Assembly: GCA_965232455.1 (NCBI GenBank)
Contig: OZ246981.1
Location: 496,001 to 560,000, forward strand
Direction: 5' to 3'
From: JBFGFX01 sp965232455
Lineage (GTDB): Bacteria > Pseudomonadota > Gammaproteobacteria > Steroidobacterales > Woeseiaceae
Length of the DNA: 64,000 nt
Part shown: positions 35,460 through 44,945 of the stretch, one piece after another
Layout of the letters: every line of letters starts with the position of its first letter
Numbering within the stretch: the first letter of the stretch is position 1
The notes under the pieces: model-generated
What the model saw: only the letters and a program-made list of their open reading frames with translations
Told to the model about the DNA's origin: nothing
Database searches by the model: none
Position numbers and translations under genes: made by a program

Positions 35460-35916
35460 CGAAAGTCCAGCCCTTGTTGAATACGAACGTGAATAGGAAA
35501 ACAACCATGGTCGAAAGTACCTGGCTGGGAAATAGAGGCAGGCCTGCAATGAGCGCCTTTAACATGGCGGCGTTCAAGGCGACTGCAAAAGTCGCAACGG
35601 CGGCAAAACGAGGCAACGTGCGGCGCAAGGGTTGCCGGTCGTGAAATACGATATGCCGCGATAACGAGAAATTGACCAGGCAGCCGAGGATAGCGCCCAG
35701 CGTCGAAGCGGCTACCGCGCCCATGACCGCAAGGGCGGCATAGAGCACCGCAAAATGCGCGGCGGTTCCGAGTGATCCGGCGCCCGCATAAACGACCAGA
35801 AGCTTCGCCTGATCCAGCCTAAAGTGTCTCGATTGTCGCGGTTGAAGGGATGAATACCGGGTTTCCCCGGTAACGAACGCCCGGGTGGTCTTTGTCGCGC
35901 CGTCTGCATGTTCCAT
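35443..35916 (-). CDS. GtrA-family flippase-like membrane protein
   Basis: 157 residues from the ATG at 35916. Four membrane helices cover the C-terminal 120 residues (LLVVYAGAGSLGTAAHFAVL, STLGAILGCLVNFSLSRHIVF, FAAVATFAVALNAAMLKALI, STMVVFLFTFVFNKGWTF), the GtrA pattern including the conserved NFSLSRHIVF and FNKGWTF. GtrA proteins are thought to help flip undecaprenyl-P-sugars. The first 35 residues are polar and not conserved, so the true start may lie further in. First gene of the GtrA/GtrB/GT39 operon. Confidence 0.85.
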   Translation of the reverse strand: MEHADGATKTTRAFVTGETRYSSLQPRQSRHFRLDQAKLLVVYAGAGSLGTAAHFAVLYAALAVMGAVAASTLGAILGCLVNFSLSRHIVFHDRQPLRRTLPRFAAVATFAVALNAAMLKALIAGLPLFPSQVLSTMVVFLFTFVFNKGWTFGERHQ

Positions 35917-36306
35917 GAATCCTGCAAGCCTCGTCCCGACCCGATGGTCGTCGTGTGTCGTCCGGTCCGCGCAGGCCGAGCCAAAGCCGGTGGGTTCGTC
36001 GAGTCTTGCAACGGTGCCCCAACGCCGCCGGCGCGACCTGCGCGAAGTCGCAAAAGTCGTATGACAGTCGGTCGGCAAAAATCCTTCGGATCTCGCCGAA
36101 AGTGTGGGGCGCTTGGCCTGCGGTGCCGGCGCCGGACCCGTTTGCCTGGTCGGTTTGTTTCTAAAAACTTTTTTTGAAACAGCCGTTTATGCCGTTTGAG
36201 ACCCGTGGCGGCCGACGCCGGGCGTGCCCGCCGATTGTTTCACGGCGACGCGAATGATTTGACCGGGAAATACGTCTAACCTTGATTTCAGGAGCGGCGA
36301 TACCGT
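35917..36306. other. 390-base divergent intergenic region with possible ECF promoter
   Basis: It separates the leftward glycosyl-transfer operon from the rightward ECF sigma gene. Near 36150-36180 is a T-rich tract (ACTTTTTTTGAAAC). A CGTCTAA box at 36273-36279, 27 bases before the sigma coding region, resembles the -10 element of ECF promoters, but the matching -35 box is not clear. No gene is supported. Confidence 0.4.
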
Positions 36307-36927
36307 GTGGCAGGCATGAACGCATCTCAGTTGAAAGCGGACCGGGACCTCGCGCGCCGGTTGGCCGGCGGCAGCGAAAAGGCGTTTGATGCTTTTTTCG
36401 AGGAGTACTTTCCGCGCCTGTTTCGCTTTACGTTGACGCGTACGGACGGTGACGTCGAACTCGCTGAAGAGGTTGTGCAGCGAACGATGTGCAAGGTCGT
36501 CGACAAGATGAGCAGCTACAGGGGTGAAGCGCTGCTTTTCACGTGGCTCTGCCAGATTTGCCGGAACGAGCTTGCGGACTTGTTGCGCCGCCATGGTAGA
36601 GAGGCTAAACGCTCCACGCCGTTCGAGGATATTCCGGAAATTCGCGCAGCGCTCGAAACGATCGCCGCGAACAGGGACGACCCGGAGCACCAGCGAGCCG
36701 CCGCGGAGCTGGCCAGATTCGTACGCGTGACGCTCGCGCATCTTCCGTTGAACTACGCCTCGGCGCTGGAACTGAAATACATACGTGGCTACTCCGTCGA
36801 TGAGATCGGCCGGCATCTCAACGTGACGGCGAAAGCGGCGGAATCGACGCTCAGCCGCGCACGAGCCGCATTCAGAGAAGGATTTCGTTCGCTGTGGGAC
36901 GTGGAACCGGAGTATTTGCTCAAGTGA
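36307..36927 (+). CDS. ECF-type RNA polymerase sigma factor (FecR-linked)
   Basis: 206 residues from the GTG at 36307. An in-frame ATG at 36316 is also possible; the AGGAG at 36290 fits the GTG slightly better. Region 2 includes FRFTLTRTDGDVELAEEVVQ and TWLCQICRNELADLLR. Region 4 includes LPLNYASALELKYIRGYSVD and the LNVTAKAAESTLSRARAAF helix-turn-helix. It heads a locus with a FecR-like anti-sigma factor, an STN-domain TonB receptor and an outer-membrane barrel, so it probably drives transcription of that uptake system when a ligand is sensed. Confidence 0.93.
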   Translation: MAGMNASQLKADRDLARRLAGGSEKAFDAFFEEYFPRLFRFTLTRTDGDVELAEEVVQRTMCKVVDKMSSYRGEALLFTWLCQICRNELADLLRRHGREAKRSTPFEDIPEIRAALETIAANRDDPEHQRAAAELARFVRVTLAHLPLNYASALELKYIRGYSVDEIGRHLNVTAKAAESTLSRARAAFREGFRSLWDVEPEYLLK

Positions 36928-36969
36928 ATTGCGGGACCGTAATTCCTGAGCTGTTCAGGTGGATCTAAT

Positions 36970-37980
36970 ATGACTGATGAACGAGTAAACAACGGCATTG
37001 ACGACGATTCCGGGGCGGACGACGCCGATATGCTCGCGACGCTGCTCACACTCGCGGGACCGAACGCGCCGATCGACGACGAAATCAAGAACAGAGTTTA
37101 CGGCAATGTGCGCAGGCAGTGGGTTCGGTCGCATCGCAGGTCGTACTCGAAACTGAACTTACTCCGCTGGGGTTTGCCCGCCGCTCTTGCAGCGGGAGTC
37201 TTAATCGTCGCGATCGTCAGGGAGCCGGTGAGCGTATCCGACGCCCGGCCCATTGGAACCGTCGCGCGCGTGACCAGCTCGACGGGCGGTGCTGGTTTTG
37301 TCGTTGGAAGGGAAGTGCGCGTTGGCGAGATTCTGGACACTTCGAGCGGTGAAGGTCTTGGCATACGACTCAGGAACAATACGTCGCTCAGGTTGGACGG
37401 AAACTCCCTGCTCAAAGTGGATTCAGCGGACGAATTCACGCTGTTGTTGGGACAGGTGTACGCCGACACGGGTATCGACGCGTACGCGAAAAAGCAGCTT
37501 ACAATTCACACCGCGAGCGGCTCGGCGGTTGATATCGGCACGCAGTTCTCCGTCGGCTTCAGGGACGCGGACATGAGCATCGCGGTACGCGAGGGCCGCG
37601 TTGACGTCACCGATTCACTGGAGAAACATGAGGTTTCGGCTGGCGCCAAGCTCGTTCTCCGGCCGGGTGCCGGGGCGAGGTTCGAGAGTATTCCGATCTC
37701 CGGGACCTCCTGGGATTGGGCGATAACACTGGCGCCGAGCTTCGAGATCGAAGGCCGCTCGCTCATGGATTTTCTCAAGTGGGCGTCGAGAGAAATGGGA
37801 TATGAGCTCGAATTCGTCGACGACGAGCAGCGCATGGCCGCCATGCGGACACGCCTGCGCGGACCTGCCGAAGGCCTTGATCTCGAAAACCTCGGCGTGA
37901 TCGAAGCCATTGACATGGTGCTCAGCACCACGCGGTTTTCCTACACGATCGAGGATCGGGTACTATCGGTAAGCCGGTAA
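36970..37980 (+). CDS. FecR-domain anti-sigma factor/signal transducer
   Basis: 336 residues. The cytoplasmic N-terminus (about 1-65) is acidic then basic and ends in a membrane span at about 67-83 (WGLPAALAAGVLIVAIV). The periplasmic FecR domain covers about 95-220 (VGREVRVGEILDTSSGEGLG, then RLDGNSLLKVDSADEFTLLL and SAVDIGTQFSVGF). The C-terminal 75 residues form an STN-like fold (RSLMDFLKWASREMGYELEF). It is expected to relay occupancy of the TonB receptor to the sigma factor encoded 43 bases upstream. The downstream receptor also carries an STN domain, so an STN-to-FecR contact is plausible. Confidence 0.88.
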   Translation: MTDERVNNGIDDDSGADDADMLATLLTLAGPNAPIDDEIKNRVYGNVRRQWVRSHRRSYSKLNLLRWGLPAALAAGVLIVAIVREPVSVSDARPIGTVARVTSSTGGAGFVVGREVRVGEILDTSSGEGLGIRLRNNTSLRLDGNSLLKVDSADEFTLLLGQVYADTGIDAYAKKQLTIHTASGSAVDIGTQFSVGFRDADMSIAVREGRVDVTDSLEKHEVSAGAKLVLRPGAGARFESIPISGTSWDWAITLAPSFEIEGRSLMDFLKWASREMGYELEFVDDEQRMAAMRTRLRGPAEGLDLENLGVIEAIDMVLSTTRFSYTIEDRVLSVSR

Positions 37981-38046
37981 AGATCCGACAGCCGATATGC
38001 GAACCTCGTGGTGCGGTGCCGTGGGCCCACTTTCTCGATCGAACGA

Positions 38047-40578
38047 ATGCGCATGCCAACGCGACTCAGTGCATTAATCGTTTGTTTGACTTGTACGTCG
38101 GCGCTGGCGGATGAAACCTGGAAAGGCAGACCGCTCGGCGATTACCTTTCGTTCTTGTCCGCGGAAGGCTTGAAGCTCGTTTACAGCTCCGACCTCGTCC
38201 GTGACGACTACCGGATTTTTGACGAGCCGAGCAGTGACGTCCCGACTGTCGCGTTGCGAGACGTTCTGCGGCCGTTCGGATTGACGGTTGTTGCGGGCGG
38301 CAACGGCAACTTGCTCATCGTTCAGGACCCGTCCGCCGTCGTCAGGGCGAACGTGCTCGTGACCGACGGCGCGTCGGGCGATCCGATCGCCGGCGCGACC
38401 GTAATGCTCGGCCAGAACGTCGTCGGGCTGACAAACGAAGCCGGTTGGGCGACCGTGAACGCAACAACCGGCCGTCGGCACGAGATTGCAGTCGAGTCTC
38501 CGGGTTACGAACAGCCCGCGCCGCTGGTGTTCCTGCCGACTTCGCTGGAGCCACAAGAGCTGCGCCTCAGCCTGAGACCGTTGCAGGAACCGCTCCCCGA
38601 GATAGTGGTTTCATCGAGCAGGTACAGCCTCCGGTATGAAGAGCCCGTATCACATCGCTTTCTCGAGCGGGATATCAGTACAAATCTTCCAGACGTCGGA
38701 GAGGAAACGCTGAGGGCGCTGGACCGGTTTCCGGGCGTCGCGAGCCGCGGGGTTTCCTCCCGTAGCCACGTTCGCGGCGGTGCTAGCAACGAGCAGCTCA
38801 TCCTTTTCGACGGTTTGCGACTGTACGAACCCTATCATCTGAAAGATTTTCATTCGATCTCGACGATCATCGACCAAAACGCGATTGACGGCATGGATTT
38901 TTACAGCGCCGGCTACCAGGCGCGCTACGGTGACCGAATGAGCGGAGTCGTCGATATCGGCATGCGTGAGCCGAGTTCCGGCGTCGAAACTGAACTCGGC
39001 CTCAGCTTCTTCAATACGTCGGTAATGTCGACGGGGCCGTTTGCCGAAAACGGACGAGGCGACTGGCTGCTTACGTTGAGACGTAGCAATCTCGATCTGA
39101 TCAGCAATGCCATTGAGCCGGATTTCGGGTCGCCCCGATATGAAGATGCTTTGGGGCACGTCGGTTGGCAGCTGAGCGACAGAACGTACGTCGCCGCCAA
39201 TTTCCTGTTTTCGTACGATCGTATTTCGCTATCGCAAACCGACGATTCGGAGGAAGCAAAAGCGACCTATCAGAACCGCGTTTCCTGGCTGAAAGCCGAA
39301 ACACAATGGTCTGATCGTCTGTCGAGCACGTCGCTTCTCTCGATTACCAAGATCGACAACTCGAGAAGAGGGACTACCAATACGCCCGAAGTCGTCAGCG
39401 GTTCCGTGGGGGACGAGCGGCAGTTCCGATCCGCCGGGTTTGGTCAGGATTGGGAGTTCAGCGCCAGCGATACGTGGTCGTTCCGGTGGGGATTTGACGT
39501 GAAGTGGCTCGAAGCGAGGTACGCCTATGACTCCACGCTGGCGATCGCTTCACCGTTCGACCAGATCTTTGACAACGTTCCGTTGCTCGAGCGGTCGATT
39601 CGCGCGACGCCGGACGGTGGGCAGTACGCCGCTTACGGCGAAGCGCGGTGGCGAGCGGGCAGGAATCTCGTGTTGGATCTGGGGCTGAGGTGGGACCGTC
39701 AGACCTATAGCGCGGCGGCCGCGAATGTGCAAAGCAGCCCGCGGTTCAACGCGCTTTATCGATTGGGCGAGCGGACCGAGATCCGTTTCGGCGTCGGGCG
39801 TTATTACCAGGCACAGGAAATCAACGAGCTGCAAGTTGGTGACGGCATAACTGAGTTCGGGTCTCCCCAACGTGCGGACCATGTCGTCGCCAGCATCTTA
39901 CGCAGCTTTGACAATGAGTGGGTGTTACGGATCGAGGGTTATCAAAAAGTCTACGAGTCCCTGATTCCCCGTTTCGAGAACGTTTTCGACCCGCTCGTGT
40001 TGATTCCGGAGCTGCAGGTAGATAGAGCGCGGATAGACGCTGACGGCGCGACCGTGGAAGGGTTGGAGCTAACGCTGTCCGGCGGAGGCGCCGACGACAG
40101 CCCAAGTTGGTGGGTCGGATATACCTGGTCTTCGGCCAAGGACGACATTGGGGGTGAGGAATTCCGCAGGGGCTGGGATCAGCGGCACTCGGCCAAGGCT
40201 GGAATGACTGCCGAATGGCGCGGCTGGGAATTGAGCGTTGCCGGCGCGTGGCATACGGGATGGCCAAAGACCAGACTGATTGTCGAATCCGTACAGTCCC
40301 CGGACGGCTCCACGGAGTATCTCGCACGGACAACGCGAAGAAACAGTCTGGATCACGGAAGCTTTCAAAGCCTCGACGTTCGCGCGAGCAGAACGTTTGC
40401 GATGCCCAGAGGTGAACTCGACGCTTTCATCGAGATATCGAATGTATACAACCGCCGCAATCCGTGTTGCACGCAATACTCCGTCGAGTATGACGATGAG
40501 GGTAATCGCAGCATCGTGTCGGAGCAAAGCCACTGGCTTCCGTTGTTGCCGTCTATCGGCGTCGTGTGGAGATTCTGA
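38047..40578 (+). CDS. TonB-dependent receptor with N-terminal STN and carboxypeptidase-regulatory-like domains
   Basis: 843 residues from the ATG at 38047, chosen because it begins a signal peptide (RLSALIVCLTCTSALA). Domains in order: an STN signalling domain (about 20-98: LGDYLSFLSAEGLKLVYSSD, ending LLIVQD), a carboxypeptidase-regulatory-like beta domain (about 105-180: DGASGDPIAGATVMLGQN), a plug (about 205-310: FPGVASRGVSSRSHVRGG, QLILFDGLRLYEPYH) and a 22-strand-type barrel to the end (VYNRRNPCCTQY near the C-terminus). It imports an unknown ligand with TonB energy and, through the STN domain, may signal to FecR and the sigma factor upstream. Confidence 0.92.
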   Translation: MRMPTRLSALIVCLTCTSALADETWKGRPLGDYLSFLSAEGLKLVYSSDLVRDDYRIFDEPSSDVPTVALRDVLRPFGLTVVAGGNGNLLIVQDPSAVVRANVLVTDGASGDPIAGATVMLGQNVVGLTNEAGWATVNATTGRRHEIAVESPGYEQPAPLVFLPTSLEPQELRLSLRPLQEPLPEIVVSSSRYSLRYEEPVSHRFLERDISTNLPDVGEETLRALDRFPGVASRGVSSRSHVRGGASNEQLILFDGLRLYEPYHLKDFHSISTIIDQNAIDGMDFYSAGYQARYGDRMSGVVDIGMREPSSGVETELGLSFFNTSVMSTGPFAENGRGDWLLTLRRSNLDLISNAIEPDFGSPRYEDALGHVGWQLSDRTYVAANFLFSYDRISLSQTDDSEEAKATYQNRVSWLKAETQWSDRLSSTSLLSITKIDNSRRGTTNTPEVVSGSVGDERQFRSAGFGQDWEFSASDTWSFRWGFDVKWLEARYAYDSTLAIASPFDQIFDNVPLLERSIRATPDGGQYAAYGEARWRAGRNLVLDLGLRWDRQTYSAAAANVQSSPRFNALYRLGERTEIRFGVGRYYQAQEINELQVGDGITEFGSPQRADHVVASILRSFDNEWVLRIEGYQKVYESLIPRFENVFDPLVLIPELQVDRARIDADGATVEGLELTLSGGGADDSPSWWVGYTWSSAKDDIGGEEFRRGWDQRHSAKAGMTAEWRGWELSVAGAWHTGWPKTRLIVESVQSPDGSTEYLARTTRRNSLDHGSFQSLDVRASRTFAMPRGELDAFIEISNVYNRRNPCCTQYSVEYDDEGNRSIVSEQSHWLPLLPSIGVVWRF

Positions 40579-40715
40579 GCGGCGACGTCGTCGGCTGAGC
40601 CGGCGTTCTCCTTTCCGGGATATTGAGGCACCGGCGCACTCTGATTCGTGAGTGTGCGAAGGAATTTCCGTTTCCGTGCGTCTAACGGCAATTGAGCCGT
40701 TTGGGTGCAAATCGC

Positions 40716-41369
40716 ATGATTCGATTCAAATTGACTCAAGTAGTTGCGGTGCTGATCGCTGCCTGGGCGCAGCCGCCGGCCGCAGACTCACAGGAAAATC
40801 GGTTCGATGTCGAACCGCGTGGAAGCGTTCTGCCGGATGACGGCGGACCGGCGAACGATATTCCCGGATTCGGCATCATTGCCCGGTATTGGCTCGACGA
40901 CCGATGGTTTGCCGGCGCCGCGCTGGACGCCTACGAATACGACTTCAGGAAACCGACGACGCTCGTGCGCGTTGCTCAGAATCCAACCGTAGACGTCATC
41001 GACGCGCCTGGAGAGGTCACGGTGCTAAGCGGCATGATCGGGCGAAGATTCGGCGAAAACGACGGCGGCTTCGACTGGTTCTGGACCGCCGGCGTCGGCG
41101 TTGGGTTTCCGGACGTGGCAGACGTCGCCGGCCCGACGAACATGGGCGGCACTTTCGACCTGACGTTCGACGGCAGAGCCGAATTTCGCCTGATGACTAC
41201 TCTCGGAACGTCTTATCACTTCACGCCGAAGTGGTTCGCCGCTTTCGCCGCGCGACTCGAACATCGTTTTGTCGACGCCACGATCACCGATCGCGAAAGC
41301 GGAGCTACCGATACCGAGGACGCACAGTCACCGGTCGGTGCTTACATCAGCCTCGGCTACAGCTTCTAG
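40716..41369 (+). CDS. Outer-membrane beta-barrel protein
   Basis: 217 residues from the ATG at 40716, followed by a signal peptide (VVAVLIAAWAQPPAADS). The mature part has alternating hydrophobic strands (FGIIARYWLDDRWFAGAALD, FDWFWTAGVGVGFPD, KWFAAFAARLEHRFVDATIT) and ends in GAYISLGYSF, whose terminal Phe is the BAM recognition signal. It resembles small OmpA/OmpW-type barrels of about eight strands. It lies 137 bases after the receptor gene and may be part of the same FecR-controlled set. Function unknown. Confidence 0.8.
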   Translation: MIRFKLTQVVAVLIAAWAQPPAADSQENRFDVEPRGSVLPDDGGPANDIPGFGIIARYWLDDRWFAGAALDAYEYDFRKPTTLVRVAQNPTVDVIDAPGEVTVLSGMIGRRFGENDGGFDWFWTAGVGVGFPDVADVAGPTNMGGTFDLTFDGRAEFRLMTTLGTSYHFTPKWFAAFAARLEHRFVDATITDRESGATDTEDAQSPVGAYISLGYSF

Positions 41370-41650
41370 CGTATCGCCGCCTTTGTCCGTGAGCTACGCC
41401 GTCCACACCCGGATTGTGTGAGCGGGCGGAGCGGCTCAGCTTGCTGCGGTCGGCATGATGCTCGACAATATCGTCAAACATCGGACGTTTCCCGCAGACC
41501 ACCATTGTCGCGGCGAAAACGGCGAGGTTTGGCGGGTGTTGCGGAGGCGGAGCGCCTGTCCTGACGGCCGTCATTGCCGAAATTTGTGACAAGGGATGGT
41601 TGCTCGAAATCGAGGCCGTTGCGGAAGCGTTACGGCGTTAGGAGTGAGAT

Positions 41651-42754
41651 TTGCGGCGTTCGACACCGAAAGCCATTGGAAACCCGATCACGGCGGTAGC
41701 GTTGTTTGCATTGGGTCTACATGCCCCGACCGCCGCGAAAACAGAGACCGTCAACGGCTGGCCGGTCCAACGTTCCGAAATCGTGGAGCGCCGGCTCGAC
41801 GCGCTCGACCGTGCGATTCGAGAGGAAACGTACAAGCAAATCAACAGCATCGTCCTCGTTCGAGACGGAAAGCTCCTGTACGAGCGCTATTACAACGGCA
41901 GCGGCAGGGACGACACTCACGACCCTAGGTCCGTCGGCAAGTCGTTCCTCACACCGGTTCTCGGGCTCGCCATCGCAGAGGGGCATATCGACAGTCTCGA
42001 CCAGCGCCTGGGCGAGTTTTACGATCTGGAGTCCTATCCGAACTATTCGCCCAAAAAAGATCTTGTCACGCTGAGGCATCTCGTAACAATGACCTCCGGG
42101 TTCGAGGGCTTCGATTTTGTTCCGGAATCCGTCGGCAACGAAGAGAACATGTATCCGCAGGCGAATTGGGTGAACTGGACGCTGAGCCTGCCGATGTCGG
42201 CGACGCGCGATCCGGGGGATGAGTGGCGCTACTTCACCGCCGGCGTCGTCGTCGCCGGCGACATTCTCAATCAGGTGCTCCCGGGCGGGTTGGAGGCGTA
42301 TGCTCATAAACACCTCTTCGAGCCGCTCGGTATCACCAACTACGAGTGGCAGCACACCCCGCAGCGAGTTGCAAACACCGGCGGCGGAATCCGGCTTACG
42401 CCGCTGGATTTCGCGAAGTTCGGCGAGCTTCACCGAACTCAAGGAACGTGGCGCGGTAACCGTGTGTTGTCCTCGCGATGGGTGCGCGACAGTCTCCAAC
42501 CGGTCACCGAAACAACCGTTGACGGCGAGCGTTACGGCCGTCTCTGGTGGCACAAGACCTACACCGTGAACGGCAGCGGCTGGGACACGTCGTTCTGCAG
42601 CGGCAACGGCGGCAACAAGATTTTCGTGTTTCCCGGTCAGGATCTGGTCGTCGTCATCACCGCAAGCGCGTATAACCGACGGTATGCGCACAGGCAGGTC
42701 GATGAACTGATGGCGAGCCACATTCTACCGGCCGTCGCCGCCGACCCGGAGTAA
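41651..42754 (+). CDS. Class C beta-lactamase-family serine hydrolase, exported
   Basis: 367 residues from a TTG (41651) with GGAG 7 bases upstream. A probable signal peptide (TAVALFALGLHAPTAAK) is followed by the beta-lactamase fold. The nucleophile motif is SVGK (Ser94-Lys97). YFTAGVVVAGDIL (about residue 196) may stand in for the Y-x-N motif, and a glycine-rich GNGGNKIFVFPG lies near the C-terminus. Family members include esterases, D-aminopeptidases and penicillin-binding-like hydrolases. True AmpC activity is unlikely because the Y-x-N and KTG elements are not standard. It stands alone. Confidence 0.85.
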   Translation: MRRSTPKAIGNPITAVALFALGLHAPTAAKTETVNGWPVQRSEIVERRLDALDRAIREETYKQINSIVLVRDGKLLYERYYNGSGRDDTHDPRSVGKSFLTPVLGLAIAEGHIDSLDQRLGEFYDLESYPNYSPKKDLVTLRHLVTMTSGFEGFDFVPESVGNEENMYPQANWVNWTLSLPMSATRDPGDEWRYFTAGVVVAGDILNQVLPGGLEAYAHKHLFEPLGITNYEWQHTPQRVANTGGGIRLTPLDFAKFGELHRTQGTWRGNRVLSSRWVRDSLQPVTETTVDGERYGRLWWHKTYTVNGSGWDTSFCSGNGGNKIFVFPGQDLVVVITASAYNRRYAHRQVDELMASHILPAVAADPE

Positions 42755-42810
42755 CGGGGTCCGCGTCACTCGCCGGTCCAGCCGCGGAATCCCCGTCCGA
42801 TCAACCGACT

Positions 42811-44895
42811 CTAGAAACTGAAAATCAAGCCGGCGCTGAACGTCCGCTCGGCGCCGTACAGACGATCTCCAACCGGAATGTCCGAACCCGTCGCACGATT
42901 GATTCCGACCAGATGATCCTGGTAGGTCTCATCGAGCAGGTTGTCGATACGCGCCTCCACGCGCAGGGACTCCAGCGGGTCCCAGGAAAAAGCGACATTG
43001 ACAAGCTCGTAGCCGCGGGTGGTTTGTTCGTCGTTGTAGGTGGAGACTTTGTTTTGCCTCGCATAAACCACCAGTTCCGGTTTGACCGACCAGGATTCGC
43101 TGGCATAGGTCAGACCGAGACTCGCGTTGAACGGCGCCAGCCGGTAGAGATTGTCGTTGACGTCCGTGCGTTTACCGCGGCTGTAGCTTGCGACTCCGTC
43201 GAGAAACCAATCGGCGTTCAGGTCGATCTTCCACGCAATGTCCGCGCCCCAGATCTCCGCGTCGACGTTCGAGAACTGCAGCGCCGGTGCACCGCTCATC
43301 ATCGTGGATACCTGATTCGCGAGCGAATCTGTTGACGGCGTACCCTGAATGTAGTTGTCCACCGCTCTGAAAAAAACCTGCGGAGACAGGCTGACGCGGC
43401 CGACGTTGCTCGAGAGTCCGACGACGATTTCATTCGAGCGCTCTTCCTCGAGATCCAGGTCACCGATGTACGTTCTTCCGTCGGCCAGACCGCCGGTAGC
43501 CTGCAGCGGCAGCCAGAGATAGAGTTCCTGGTACGATGGCGCCCGCGTCTTGGAGCCGACTTCGACAATCCACTCCGTCCGTTCCGACAGCATGTGGCGG
43601 TATTTGAGTACCGCGTCCACGGCGTCCCAGTTCCGGCTGCGATCGGCCGAGTTGAATGCGTCGGCGAGCATGCCGACTCGGGCCCCCATCGGGTCCGGCA
43701 TGCCGTTTGCACCGACGATTCCCGCCTCCGTGTCCACCTCTTTGTACCTCAGGCCAAGTTCGAGGTTTGACGAATCATGCTCGAGGCCCCACTCGACAAA
43801 CATGCCGAATACGTCCCGCCGTATGTTCGTGAAGTTGTTGATCCGGAACATCGCCATGTTGGGATTGGTGATAACCGAATCGTGATCGGCCATGATCCCG
43901 TCGACGCCCACCCTCAGCTCGGATGAGCCCAACTCGAACAGTCCGGCGACGTGAAACTGCGACCCCGAACCGTGCGTGAGGTTTTGCCGATGCCTCATCG
44001 GTGCCGGCGCCTGACGAAGACCGAAATTGTCCATCAGATGCGCAACGTCGTTGTACGCAAAACGCCCTTCGACGGTGAGCGCCTCCGTGAGCCTGGCGTT
44101 AAACTGAAGGCCGAACATTTCGCTGTCGATGTAGCGAATGTCCATCGGCAGTGCCGGAGTGCCGGTGTCGGTGGTGTCCAGCATGCCTGCAAACAGCAAC
44201 AGGCCGTTGCCCTCGCCCGCGAAGGCGTAACTGAGATCATATCGTTCACGGTCGAGGCGGGACGGCCGTATTTTCCCCTCCGGTGTCGATACGTCGTTTG
44301 CTTCGTCCAGTTCGGCGACGAGCGAAAGCCGGTGCCGGTCGTTTGCGAGCGTCAGGCGGCCCGCCGAGGTGCCGACGTCACCGTTGTCGGCGTATCGGGT
44401 GCCCAACGTGCCCGACAGTCCGAAATCCCCGTCACCGAAGCCGCCTCGCGCCAGTTTTGTATTGATGAACCCACCGATGGATTCGGGAGCGGAGGAGACG
44501 CTCGCAATGCCGCGTTCAACGACGAGTTCCTCGGTGATCATCGGGGACATATACGACAGAGGGGTGTCCATCGCATTTGGACCGCCGGAGATGATGCCGA
44601 GCTGATCGACCGCCACGGAGACGCGGTCGCCATACATGCCGCGGTACTGGGCGATTCCGGTGATCAGACCGTTGGAATTGACGTTCGCGCCGGGGATGTC
44701 TTTCAGCACGGTTGCCGAATCGACGAGCATTTCCCGCTCGACTTCGATTCGCGCCGACGTCGTGGCAACGGATCGCCCAAGCACGATGATTTCGTCCGAG
44801 ATCTGAAGATCGTCGTCCGTTTTCTCTTCCTGTCCCCAAACGATGACGGGGAGGAAGAGGAGAGCAGCCACAGGGGCCGCCTGCCAGGTATTCAT
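42811..44895 (-). CDS. TonB-dependent receptor, probably for copper (OprC/NosA-type)
   Basis: 694 residues with a signal peptide (APVAALLFLPVIVWGQ). The plug follows (about 30-150: ISDEIIVLGRSVATTSARIE, IPGANVNSNGLITGIAQYRG, RVSVAVDQLGIISGGPNAMD), then a barrel ending in AERTFSAGLIFSF with a terminal Phe. Extracellular-loop candidates are rich in Met and His (NPNMAMFRINN, APAPMRHRQNLTHGSG, GMPDPMGARVGM), as in copper receptors. The upstream partner gene encodes a His-rich DUF2946 protein that often accompanies copper receptors. The substrate call is inference from these points. Confidence 0.85.
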   Translation of the reverse strand: MNTWQAAPVAALLFLPVIVWGQEEKTDDDLQISDEIIVLGRSVATTSARIEVEREMLVDSATVLKDIPGANVNSNGLITGIAQYRGMYGDRVSVAVDQLGIISGGPNAMDTPLSYMSPMITEELVVERGIASVSSAPESIGGFINTKLARGGFGDGDFGLSGTLGTRYADNGDVGTSAGRLTLANDRHRLSLVAELDEANDVSTPEGKIRPSRLDRERYDLSYAFAGEGNGLLLFAGMLDTTDTGTPALPMDIRYIDSEMFGLQFNARLTEALTVEGRFAYNDVAHLMDNFGLRQAPAPMRHRQNLTHGSGSQFHVAGLFELGSSELRVGVDGIMADHDSVITNPNMAMFRINNFTNIRRDVFGMFVEWGLEHDSSNLELGLRYKEVDTEAGIVGANGMPDPMGARVGMLADAFNSADRSRNWDAVDAVLKYRHMLSERTEWIVEVGSKTRAPSYQELYLWLPLQATGGLADGRTYIGDLDLEEERSNEIVVGLSSNVGRVSLSPQVFFRAVDNYIQGTPSTDSLANQVSTMMSGAPALQFSNVDAEIWGADIAWKIDLNADWFLDGVASYSRGKRTDVNDNLYRLAPFNASLGLTYASESWSVKPELVVYARQNKVSTYNDEQTTRGYELVNVAFSWDPLESLRVEARIDNLLDETYQDHLVGINRATGSDIPVGDRLYGAERTFSAGLIFSF

Positions 44896-44945
44896 TGTTG
44901 TTACTCCTGAAAAGCCAGTTTATTCCTTGGTTATCGTCGTGCTTT

